Shown here: piece by piece, positions 44,077-52,414 of the stretch
How the letters are laid out: each line of letters begins with the position of its first letter
Position numbering within the stretch: the first letter of the stretch is position 1
Source of the DNA: JANQTF01 sp041741415
GTDB lineage: Bacteria; Bacteroidota; Bacteroidia; J057
Length of the DNA: 64,000 bases
Direction of reading: 5' to 3'
Assembly (NCBI GenBank): GCA_041741415.1
Contig: JBGSKC010000035.1
Coordinates: 1 to 64,000, forward strand
Translations under genes and position numbers: made by a program
Notes under the pieces: model-generated
Database searches by the model: none
The model's input: the letters and a program-made list of their open reading frames with translations, nothing else
What the model was told of the DNA's origin: nothing

Positions 44077-47000
44077 ATGATTCCCATTCGTCTCAAACTC
44101 GAAGGCATTTACTCTTACCAACAGCCGCAGGATATCGATTTCGAGCACCTTGGCAAAGCGGAGCTGTTTGGCATTTTCGGAGCCACCGGCAGCGGTAAAT
44201 CTTCCATCCTGGAGGCAGTGGGCTATGCCATCTACAACAAAACGGAGCGACTGCCAACCGCAGGACGAAACTACAACATGATGAATCTCAAGTCGAACCG
44301 CCTGCGAATCGACTTTGAGTGCTGGGCAGGAAAAGAACACGCCACCCGCTACCGGTTTGTGGTGGAGGGAAAACGCAGGGCGAAAAAATTTGAGGACGTT
44401 CCCAAGCCAGAGCGCAACACCTACCGCCAGGATGCAGGAGGTTGGGTGCCCACCGAAGAAACCCCGGAAGACATCATCGGGCTGACCTACGAAAACTTCC
44501 AGCGTTGCGTCATCATTCCGCAGGGGAAGTTCGAGGATTTCCTCACCCTTGGTCCCTCCGACCGGAGCGCCATGCTTCAGGAGCTGTTTCACCTCGACAA
44601 ATTCGACCTCAAAGATTCCCTTTCGAGCCTGATTACCCGGAACAACCTCGCCATTGAGCACACACAGGGCTCCCTGGCCACTTTTGCCCAGGTAACCCCC
44701 GAGGCTTTGGAAGAAAACCGCCAGGCCATGCGCCAGCTGGAAGCCGAGGCCAAAACCGGAGAAAACACGTTGCGGCAGCAGCAAAAAGAGCTGGAACTGC
44801 TCCAGCAGCTCCGTGAATTATTTGACCGCCGGGACCAGGTGCGCAACCGCCATCAGCAACTCATGGCCCAGCGGCCCGGGCACGAAGCCCGCAAGCTGCG
44901 TCTCGACCGCTACCAGCTAGCGCAGGTAACTTTTGCCACACCATTCGCAGAATTTGACCGAATGGCCCGCACCCTCGCCGACACCGAGCGCCTCGTGCAG
45001 CAAAAACAGGATGCCCTCACAGCCGTGGAAATTGAGCTGGCCAAAAAAGAAAAAACATTTGCCGACACTGACCAGCACTTCCAGACCCGTGAGCAATGGC
45101 TGCGCCGCGCAGAGGAGTTAGCCGGTATTCTCAACATCAAGGAATTGCAGGAGGTGATCAACAACCGGCAGGAGCGGGTGGCAAACGGGCGAAAGCGCAT
45201 TGAGGAGGCCAGCCAGCAGCAGCTCCGCCATCAGCAGGACCTTCAACAGCACGACCTCCACCTCCAGCAACTGGAAACGCAACGCCCCGATTTGCACAGG
45301 CTCATGGCGGCCAGAGAATGGTTCCGCGAATTGGCCAACCTCGAAGAACACCTTGCCAGGGAGCAAAAATCCCGCACCAGACTCCTCGATCAGATTGAGG
45401 CAGGAAAAGAAAGCAAACTGCTCATTGCCCGGAAAATCGGCATTGACCTGCTTCACCACGAGTTGCCGGTGGCCCGCCTTCTCGAAAAAATCGAAGAGCA
45501 AGAGCGCGACCTCCTTCAGCGAAAGGAATCTGCGGATCAAACCCGCCTTCAGGAAGAATTGCAGCACAAACTCCGGCAATTGGCGGGCACCCTCGCTCCC
45601 GGCGAGCCCTGCCCTTTGTGTGGCTCCACAGAACATGAGGCCGTAGTGCACAACCGCCTGGAAAGCGACCGGCTCGCCGACCTGCGCAGCGACCTGCAGC
45701 GAATTGAAAAGCATTTGGGTGAAATCAAGGAATTCAGGCCCCAGCTGGAGCGCCTTCGCGATGACGCCAAAACCCTCGGCCAGGAACTAAAGGAGGCCGA
45801 CCAGGCCATTGCCCTCAAAAAAGAAAGCCTCGATCGCCACAAGGCTGCTTTCGTGTGGCCGGATTTTGAGCAGGAAGGAATGGCCAAAATCGAGGAAAGC
45901 CTGGCAACAGGGCAGAAAATGGATCAGGAAATTGCCCGGTACAAGCGGGAGCGCCAGACCAGCAGCGACCAGCTCCGGCAGGCCCAGACCCAGCTTGAGA
46001 AGTACCGGCCAGAGCTTGAAAGTCTTCAGGACCAGCTCAGCCAGGCTAAAGGATCCTTTCAGGCTGCTGTCCAAAACCTGAAGCTTCTGGATGCAGATGC
46101 CGAAATACAACGAGACGCCGGCAGCATTCAGCGCGAAATCAGTACGTTAAAAAGCGACTACGACAATATTGGCCTCCTTCATCAAACCCTGCAGCGGGAA
46201 GTAGAGGAAAGAAAAAGCAGACTGGCTTCTCTCAAAGGCGAGCTGAGCACCCTCCAGGGCCAGCGGAAAGACCAGGCTGCGGAGGGGGCCCGTTTGTCGA
46301 AAAAACTCGACCAATTGCTCGAATCCTCTGCTTTTGACACCCGGGAAGCCGTTCGGGACATCCTTTCCCTGGCCCTCGACCTGGAGGCCGAAAAAGATGA
46401 AATCCGGCGCTTCGAGCGCGAAGAAACCCAGGCCCTCACCACCTTGCAGGACCTCGAGGCACAGGTGCAGGGGCGCAACTTCGATCTGGCCGCCTTTTCT
46501 CAGCTGCAGGAAGAGATTGCGAGGCAGGAGGCCCGTTTGCAGTCGCTGCGCCAGCAAATCGGTGGAAAGCAGGAGTTTGGGCAACGCCTGGAAGCCGATC
46601 TGGCGGCTAAGCAGGCATTAGCCAACCAACTCAACACACTTGCCCGGCGAGCCGACAACCTCAAGCTCATGGACGGTTTGTTCAGGGGTAGCGGCTTTGT
46701 GAATTACATCTCCACCGTTTACCTCCAAAACCTCTGCGCTACCGCCAACGAGCGCTTCCGGCGGCTCACTGCCAATGCCCTCAGCCTCGAAATCGACGCA
46801 GAAAACAACTTCCTCGTGCGCGACAACCTCAACGGTGGCTACCTGCGCTCTGTGAAAACCCTCTCCGGCGGGCAAACCTTCCAGGCGGCGCTTTGCCTGG
46901 CCTTGTCACTCTCCGACCAGGTGCAGCGTCAGGCGGAGGCCCCGCAAAATTTCTTTTTTCTCGATGAAGGCTTTGGAACCCAGGACAAGCATTCGCTTCG

Positions 47001-47154
47001 CACCATTTTCCAAACCCTGAAATCCCTGCGGCAGGAGCGGCGAATTGTCGGGGTAATTTCTCACGTCGAGGAATTGCAGCAAGAGATCGACACGTATCTT
47101 CATATTGTGAACGACCCCGACCAGGGGAGCCTGGTGCACCGAAGCTGGGCGTGA
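44077..47154 (+). CDS. sbcC: DNA repair ATPase SbcC
   Basis: 1025 residues. Walker A GATGSGKSS is near residue 38, long coiled coils flank a zinc hook CPLC (about 512), and the C-terminal lobe has the signature LSGGQTFQAALCLAL (about 930) and Walker B FFFLDEGFG (about 960). It is the Rad50-like partner of SbcD and regulates its nuclease by ATP. It lies downstream of ruvX and upstream of rarA on the plus strand, so the DNA-repair genes are grouped, while sbcD is on the other strand. Confidence 0.96.
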   Translation: MIPIRLKLEGIYSYQQPQDIDFEHLGKAELFGIFGATGSGKSSILEAVGYAIYNKTERLPTAGRNYNMMNLKSNRLRIDFECWAGKEHATRYRFVVEGKRRAKKFEDVPKPERNTYRQDAGGWVPTEETPEDIIGLTYENFQRCVIIPQGKFEDFLTLGPSDRSAMLQELFHLDKFDLKDSLSSLITRNNLAIEHTQGSLATFAQVTPEALEENRQAMRQLEAEAKTGENTLRQQQKELELLQQLRELFDRRDQVRNRHQQLMAQRPGHEARKLRLDRYQLAQVTFATPFAEFDRMARTLADTERLVQQKQDALTAVEIELAKKEKTFADTDQHFQTREQWLRRAEELAGILNIKELQEVINNRQERVANGRKRIEEASQQQLRHQQDLQQHDLHLQQLETQRPDLHRLMAAREWFRELANLEEHLAREQKSRTRLLDQIEAGKESKLLIARKIGIDLLHHELPVARLLEKIEEQERDLLQRKESADQTRLQEELQHKLRQLAGTLAPGEPCPLCGSTEHEAVVHNRLESDRLADLRSDLQRIEKHLGEIKEFRPQLERLRDDAKTLGQELKEADQAIALKKESLDRHKAAFVWPDFEQEGMAKIEESLATGQKMDQEIARYKRERQTSSDQLRQAQTQLEKYRPELESLQDQLSQAKGSFQAAVQNLKLLDADAEIQRDAGSIQREISTLKSDYDNIGLLHQTLQREVEERKSRLASLKGELSTLQGQRKDQAAEGARLSKKLDQLLESSAFDTREAVRDILSLALDLEAEKDEIRRFEREETQALTTLQDLEAQVQGRNFDLAAFSQLQEEIARQEARLQSLRQQIGGKQEFGQRLEADLAAKQALANQLNTLARRADNLKLMDGLFRGSGFVNYISTVYLQNLCATANERFRRLTANALSLEIDAENNFLVRDNLNGGYLRSVKTLSGGQTFQAALCLALSLSDQVQRQAEAPQNFFFLDEGFGTQDKHSLRTIFQTLKSLRQERRIVGVISHVEELQQEIDTYLHIVNDPDQGSLVHRSWA

Positions 47155-47160
47155 GGGCTC

Positions 47161-47220
47161 GGAGTTTTGAGTTGGAGGTTGGGAGTTTTGAGTTGGAGGT
47201 TGGGGGTTTTGGGTTGGGAG
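47161..47220 (+). repeat. Tandem 21-bp repeat after sbcC
   Basis: Two exact 21-bp copies (47161-47181 and 47182-47202; core GAGTTTTGAGTTGGAGG) are followed by a degenerate third. A short CCCGGCTC repeat follows at about 47236-47256. Non-coding, between sbcC and rarA. Confidence 0.85.
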
Positions 47221-47298
47221 CTAATGGTCCTCCCGTCCCGGCTCCCGGCTCTCGCTTTTCGGCTCCCTAACATGTAATTACAGGATCATTAACCCGTC

Positions 47299-48603
47299 AT
47301 GGATCTATTCGGAGAATCAGGCAGCCAGGCAATGATGGGCGGGCACGTGGCCCCGCTGGCAGAGCGCATGCGGCCTCAATCCCTCGATGACATCATCGGG
47401 CAGGAGCATTTGCTGGAGCCCGGAAGCCCTTTCCGGCGGGCAGTGGAGGGAATGAGGCTGCCTTCCATGATTTTCTGGGGGCCGCCCGGCGTGGGCAAAA
47501 CAACAATGGCCCAGATCCTGGCCAGGCAGGCCCAGCGCCCTTTCCGGCAATTGAGCGCTATTGCCGCCGGGGTAAAAGACATCCGCGATGTGCTTGCTTT
47601 TGCAGAAGGGAGGCCTGGCACTGTGCTGTTTATTGATGAAATTCACCGCTTTAACAAAGCACAACAGGATTCTTTGCTGGGCGCCGTGGAAAAAGGCCGC
47701 ATTACCCTGATCGGTGCCACAACAGAGAACCCCTCTTTTGAGGTCAATGCTGCTTTGCTCAGCCGGGCGCAGGTCTATGTGCTGAAACCGCTCGACCAGG
47801 CCCAGACCCACCGCCTGCTGGAGCGGGCCATTGAAACGGATGCGGTGCTTCGCGAAAAAAACATTCGCCTCGAAGAAACAGAGGCCATTTTCAGGCTGGC
47901 AGGCGGAGATGCCCGGAAGTCGCTGGCCTTGCTGGATATTTTTATCAACAGCTTCGGGGACGAGGAAGAAATCGTGCTGACCGATGAGGCCCTGATGGCA
48001 GCGGCTCAGGAGCATGTGGCCCTCTACGACAAGAGCGGCGAGATGCATTACGACCTCGTCTCGGCCTTCATTAAATCGGTGCGGGGCGGCGATCCGAATG
48101 CGGCCGTGTATTATTTGGCGCGAATGCTGGATGGCGGCGAGGACATCAAGTTCATTGCCCGGCGAATGATCATTCTGGCAGCGGAAGACATCGGGAACGC
48201 CAACCCCAACGCGTTGCTCCTGGCCAATGCGGCTTTTCAGTCGATCAATGTGATTGGCATGCCCGAGGCGAGGATCATCCTTTCCCAGTGCGCCACCTAT
48301 TTAGCGACCTCCGACAAGAGCAATGCTGCTTACGTGGCGATCAACGAGGCGATGGGGCTGGTGAAGCAAGCGCCGGCCTATCCCATTCCCCTTCATTTAC
48401 GCAATGCCCCCACCCAGATGATGAAAAACATGGACTATGGGAAAGGATATAAGTACTCCCATGACTTTGCCGGGGAAAAAAACCACCAGGAGTTCATGCC
48501 AGAAGAGCTGGTTGGCAGGGCGTTTTACAGACCGAAGGAAGTAGGCAATGAGGTGAAAATCAAGCGCTTTCTGGAGACAAAATGGGGTAAAAAGTATGAA
48601 TAA
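47299..48603 (+). CDS. rarA: Replication-associated recombination protein A
   Basis: 434 residues, usual length. An AAA+ ATPase with Walker A GPPGVGKTT (about residue 60), Walker B FIDEIHRFNKAQQD and sensor 1 GATTENPSFEVN. The C-terminal part has LVSAFIKSVRGGDPNAAVYYLARML and a YKYSHDF segment that mark the MgsA/RarA/WRNIP1 family. It acts at stalled replication forks. The N-terminus PLAERMRPQSLDDIIGQEHLL is canonical, seen here as PLAERMRPQSLDDIIGQ. Confidence 0.95.
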   Translation: MDLFGESGSQAMMGGHVAPLAERMRPQSLDDIIGQEHLLEPGSPFRRAVEGMRLPSMIFWGPPGVGKTTMAQILARQAQRPFRQLSAIAAGVKDIRDVLAFAEGRPGTVLFIDEIHRFNKAQQDSLLGAVEKGRITLIGATTENPSFEVNAALLSRAQVYVLKPLDQAQTHRLLERAIETDAVLREKNIRLEETEAIFRLAGGDARKSLALLDIFINSFGDEEEIVLTDEALMAAAQEHVALYDKSGEMHYDLVSAFIKSVRGGDPNAAVYYLARMLDGGEDIKFIARRMIILAAEDIGNANPNALLLANAAFQSINVIGMPEARIILSQCATYLATSDKSNAAYVAINEAMGLVKQAPAYPIPLHLRNAPTQMMKNMDYGKGYKYSHDFAGEKNHQEFMPEELVGRAFYRPKEVGNEVKIKRFLETKWGKKYE

Positions 48604-48793
48604 GCCGGGCAGGAGTTGAAGATTCGCACCAGAATAAGAATTGTTGAATGGAATAATTTTTAAGCAGGAACCGTTCGCGAAATCAAGCGTTTATTTCAAA
48701 CGAAAATTCGAACCATAAACCAAATTAAATACCCGAATCTTGACATTGTTGATTGTTTATTTCATATTTAGTGATTAGACCAAATAAAAAACA

Positions 48794-50224
48794 ATGAGGC
48801 CACGAAAAGTTTTGGAGCTAGTGTGTCTGCTCCAACCTGATGAAAAAAGGCGTTTCCTGGCATGGTTGCAGGTGGATTTGGACGGAAAACAAGCGTCAAC
48901 CTGGCTGATGGCCAAGCACATGTTTGCCGGAGAGGCAGTTTCAACCATTTGGTACCTGATGTATCCCAGCAGGCAAATGCCGCGGGATCCTTATCGGGAT
49001 TCGGGCTTTCGCAGAATTGAGTTTCAGTTAGGACAAAAAATTGAGGAATTTCTCGCATTAGAGGCGATCAGGAAAGATCCTTATCTGATGGAGTGGCAAC
49101 TTCTATCCGAGCTCAATCGCCGCAATGCGCTCCGGCCTTTCACCAACCGACACAATCGTGCCATCAGGGAGCTGGAGGAGTCGCCTCAACTGGACAAAAG
49201 CTACTACGAGCACCTCTACCGACTCGACCGCGAACAGCGTCATCATCTCATCAAAACAGACAAGGGCAAAGATGCACACGACAACCTTCGCGACCTGAAT
49301 CTCCACCTTGAGGTATGGTGGCTGCATGAAAAGCTCCGGGCCGCGCTCATGAACCTGCCTCTCCGCGGCAAAGTCGAATATCAGGGCGATTACCTCATTG
49401 ACGAAATCATCGAACTGGTTGCCCATCCTCCCTTCAGCCAGTATCCGCTTCTCCGCATTTACCGCAACCTCTACCGGATGCTCCGGCACGACCTTCTGGA
49501 GCTCGCTGATGAAATCCAGACATGGCTCATGGAAGCACACCCCACCCTTAAGCCGGATGTTTCGCAGGATATTTTCAACATTCTCAACAACTACTACGTC
49601 GGGCAATACAACCGAACAGGCAAACTCGAACTTATGCAGGCCCTCTGGACTCTCTACCGATGGGCGATGAAGGTTGGCATCTTTCTTCAGGATGGCATTC
49701 TGCCCGTCGGGAGATACAGAAACTACCTGCTCATTGGCTTGCGCGTGGGCGCCAGGCAGGAGGTCTTTGCCGCATTGAACCAATTGAAAAACTTACTCCC
49801 CGAGGCTGAACGTGAAGAAGAGCACCGCTTTTCGCTGGGCACCTACTATACCGAAACCGGCGACCGCACCATGGCGGCCCGCATTCTTTCTACCAAATTT
49901 TCCAAGCCACACCACGAGATCAGTTCCCGCCTGCGCCTCCTCCGAATGCGTTACGAAGCTGGCGATGGAGAAGAACTCGATGCCGAGCTCAGGTCGCTCA
50001 TGGACTACTGCCGCCGCCACGACGAAATCAAACCGGAGCTTCGACAGAATACCCAAAACGAGGTTAAGCTCTTTAAATCCCTCATCAAGGCCCATAAGCC
50101 CAAAGATTATGCCCGGCTCCTGGATCGCGTCGAGCGTCTTCAACCCTTGATTTCCAGAAAGTGGTTTCAGAGCCAGGTCTATCCCAATCTGCCAGTGCCA
50201 GATCAGGATGAGGGAAAAGAGTGA
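48794..50224 (+). CDS. Conserved-looking protein of unknown function
   Basis: 476 residues, no family recognised. It has no signal peptide or membrane segment. It is rich in Arg, Leu, Glu and Tyr and is predicted to be nearly all helical, with repeats suggesting TPR-like pairs late in the chain (HRFSLGTYYTETGDRTMAARI). The first 60 residues (LVCLLQPDEKRRFLAWLQVDL) look like a small helical domain. It follows a very A/T-rich 190-bp region containing TTGACA-N17-CATATT, which is not the box used by its neighbours. This and its isolation make it a candidate accessory gene. Confidence 0.65.
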   Translation: MRPRKVLELVCLLQPDEKRRFLAWLQVDLDGKQASTWLMAKHMFAGEAVSTIWYLMYPSRQMPRDPYRDSGFRRIEFQLGQKIEEFLALEAIRKDPYLMEWQLLSELNRRNALRPFTNRHNRAIRELEESPQLDKSYYEHLYRLDREQRHHLIKTDKGKDAHDNLRDLNLHLEVWWLHEKLRAALMNLPLRGKVEYQGDYLIDEIIELVAHPPFSQYPLLRIYRNLYRMLRHDLLELADEIQTWLMEAHPTLKPDVSQDIFNILNNYYVGQYNRTGKLELMQALWTLYRWAMKVGIFLQDGILPVGRYRNYLLIGLRVGARQEVFAALNQLKNLLPEAEREEEHRFSLGTYYTETGDRTMAARILSTKFSKPHHEISSRLRLLRMRYEAGDGEELDAELRSLMDYCRRHDEIKPELRQNTQNEVKLFKSLIKAHKPKDYARLLDRVERLQPLISRKWFQSQVYPNLPVPDQDEGKE

Positions 50225-50246
50225 GCATGGAAAAGAGGCAGATCCA

Positions 50247-50461
50247 GATGGAAAATTCGGGAAATAGTCCGGTTTTCACGTCACCGATACCTTCCACACC
50301 CGCCTTGCAATGCCCGGTTTCGACAATCGCCTGGCCACAGGATGCAACATGCTGCCCGCCGCCCGGCAGGTCCTTTTCTGCAACGTTTCAGGATAACTAC
50401 TCCGCATAGAAGGCCACTGGTCAGAGACGTTCCGTATTGGAAACCCGCCCCGGCCAGTCAG
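50247..50461 (+). pseudogene. Decayed copy of the neighbouring DinB-family gene
   Basis: 50247-50355 aligns without gaps to 51896-52004, including the region before the start codon, with 24 mismatches in 109 bases. The ATG (50310) is kept. An internal in-frame deletion of about 28 codons follows, then an in-frame TAA, a one-base insertion near 50441 and loss of the rest of the gene. The second matching block is GAAGGCCACTGG...CGCCCCGGCCAGTCAG, equivalent to the region around 52145-52200 of the intact gene. Confidence 0.8.
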
Positions 50462-50489
50462 GCAACGAAACTTCATTAGCCCTGCCGCC

Positions 50490-51701
50490 TTATTTCACTA
50501 CCAGCCGCGCAGTGCCTCGCTGCTTGCCAGAGCATAGTTCCACCACATACAGCCCGGGGCTCAGCAAGGAAATATCAACTGTGAGCAGGGTCGCAGATGC
50601 AGAAAACGAAACCACCTGCCGGAGCTTTCCATCCATGCTAAACACGCGGATCTGGCTATCCGGCCCAAAGTCGCCACTGATCTGAACCGCTTTGCTGGCC
50701 GGGTTGGGAATAAGGGTGAGCGGCAGAAATGCCGCTTCGTCTGTGAGATTGACCTTGGTGCTGCCGTCAATCAGGTAGGACCATGCGGTGAGCAACACGG
50801 GTTCATTGTTGGATACGGGAACAAAAGAAGACACAATGACTGCATCGTTAAAGGCAGAACCACCCAGGGCGGGAACGAGGCTGGTGCTGAGTATGTGCGA
50901 ATTGCTGTAGGGATGAGCAGCAGCATCCACGTTCACCACAGCGCCGAAAGTATCAAACCCGAGGGCCGCCCAGGTGGACTGCTGCCGGGAAAAAGGCATG
51001 AGCTCGTCCTGGGTGTGCGCGAATCCATACCAGTCGGCTGCGGGTGTGGCCGAATTGTCGCCAAGCCAGCCCGGAATTGCGTTGGCATTGTTGTCCCAGT
51101 CGGCCCAGCTCATCAGGACCACGCGGGCGAGGGAATGAGATTTGGCGATTGTCGCGGCATAGCCGGCTCCCTCTTCGTGCCCCACCAGCCGGATTTTCTC
51201 CCAGAGAATGGTGCTGTCGCCACTCCAGAATTTATTCCAGCCATTTCCCGGAAACACTTTGTCAAGGTATTGAAGGCTTTCAATGAGCCGGTGTTCAATG
51301 CTGTTGATGCGATTGATGGCAACAACGGGGGATACATCGTTTCCAGTGATGTTTTCGGTGCGGGCATCCACGAAGCAGTTGCTGAGAGGGCTGCTGCCGC
51401 AAGGCCCCTGAACCTCCAGCGCTGCGTCATCCACATACTTTAGCGCAAGGCCGTGGTAGCCAAGTTTACCTGCCTGGATGATGAACTGGTCGTAGAAAGT
51501 GGGTTGATAGCCCTTTCCCGGGAGCAGAAGGACCAGTTCATCCCGGTGGTACCCATCTTCGCGGTGGGCGTAGCAGGGGCCTTTGTAGTCGGTGATCCGC
51601 GGATCAGCCAGGTTGAGGGCAAAACTGTAGGTGTCCTGAGCCGTGGTTGTGAGAGAAAGGCTGATCAGGAGGGTCAGCAATGAGGCGGTAAGCGTTTTCA
51701 T
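50490..51701 (-). CDS. Secreted T9SS protein, alpha/beta-hydrolase-like with altered nucleophile elbow
   Basis: 403 residues from ATG 51701, which starts a signal peptide (MKTLTASLLTLLISLSLTTTAQ, of which the first 15 suffice). The central domain has alpha/beta hydrolase features: LVLLLPGKGYQP, then VGHEEGAGYAATIAKSHSLARVV region where family members have GHSxG, and NSATPAADWYGFAHTQDE. The nucleophile Ser appears replaced by Glu (about residue 174), so it may be inactive or bind a ligand. A T9SS sorting domain (LIPNPASKAVQI) begins near residue 325. It lies between the decayed and intact DinB copies. Confidence 0.8.
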   Translation of the reverse strand: MKTLTASLLTLLISLSLTTTAQDTYSFALNLADPRITDYKGPCYAHREDGYHRDELVLLLPGKGYQPTFYDQFIIQAGKLGYHGLALKYVDDAALEVQGPCGSSPLSNCFVDARTENITGNDVSPVVAINRINSIEHRLIESLQYLDKVFPGNGWNKFWSGDSTILWEKIRLVGHEEGAGYAATIAKSHSLARVVLMSWADWDNNANAIPGWLGDNSATPAADWYGFAHTQDELMPFSRQQSTWAALGFDTFGAVVNVDAAAHPYSNSHILSTSLVPALGGSAFNDAVIVSSFVPVSNNEPVLLTAWSYLIDGSTKVNLTDEAAFLPLTLIPNPASKAVQISGDFGPDSQIRVFSMDGKLRQVVSFSASATLLTVDISLLSPGLYVVELCSGKQRGTARLVVK

Positions 51702-51958
51702 AAGCAATGTTAGGTTGAAGAAAGGGCTGTTTTTCAGCGGTGAAATTACAGAGCTTTTCCAGGCAGAACCAGAAAACTGAAGCAATGATCCTGTTTTTGA
51801 CAAGAAGGCAGTATTAATACCCTGTTTGTTAGCCTGATAGAAATAGTACTCAATCGAAAAACAACCGCCCTGCCGGAACTAAGGAGCCTGCCCGTGATGA
51901 AAAATTCGGGAAATAGTCCTAAAATCACTTCACCGATACATTCCACACCCAACCTGCT

Positions 51959-52414
51959 ATGCTCTATTTCGACCATCATCTGGCGGCGAGGCGCAACATG
52001 CTGCTGGCCACAGCTCCCCTTAGTCTTGATCAGCTAAACCTCATTCCAACAGGGTTCAACAATTCCGTCGCCTGGAACATGGGCCATGTGCTTGCCACTC
52101 AGCAGGTGCTCCTCTACGGCCTTTCGGGCCTGCCAACCCGGGTGGAAGGCCATTGGGTGGAACGGTTCCGAAAAGGAACCCGCCCCGACCAGCCAGTTAG
52201 TCCTCAAGAACTCGACCAGCTCATTGACCTGCTTGACCAAAGTGTAGCCTGGGCGAAGGAAGATTTTGAACGCGGGGTTTTCACCGAATTTCGCCCCTAC
52301 ACCACCAGCTTTGGCGTGCAGCTTACCAACATTGACGAAGCCGTTGCCTACAACAATTTGCACGAAGGCCTCCACCTAGGCTATGTCATGGCGATGAAAC
52401 GGGCACTCCCATGA
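51959..52414 (+). CDS. DinB-family protein
   Basis: 151 residues, usual DinB/YfiT-like four-helix length. The metal-binding His are expected in NMGHVLATQQ (about residue 42) and in HEGLHLGY (about 135 and 139). Members include bacillithiol- or mycothiol-dependent transferases and damage-inducible proteins. The substrate is not known. It overlaps the APC permease start by 4 nt, so the two genes are translationally coupled. A decayed copy lies 1.65 kb upstream. Confidence 0.9.
   Translation: MLYFDHHLAARRNMLLATAPLSLDQLNLIPTGFNNSVAWNMGHVLATQQVLLYGLSGLPTRVEGHWVERFRKGTRPDQPVSPQELDQLIDLLDQSVAWAKEDFERGVFTEFRPYTTSFGVQLTNIDEAVAYNNLHEGLHLGYVMAMKRALP

Noticed and set aside
47161..47220. Possible CRISPR array
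   Set aside because: The 21-bp units are adjacent without spacers, and no cas gene is present in the window.
50221..50409. Short 62-codon gene after the unknown protein
   Set aside because: The reading covers the decayed DinB copy and is not conserved with the frame of the intact gene over most of its length.
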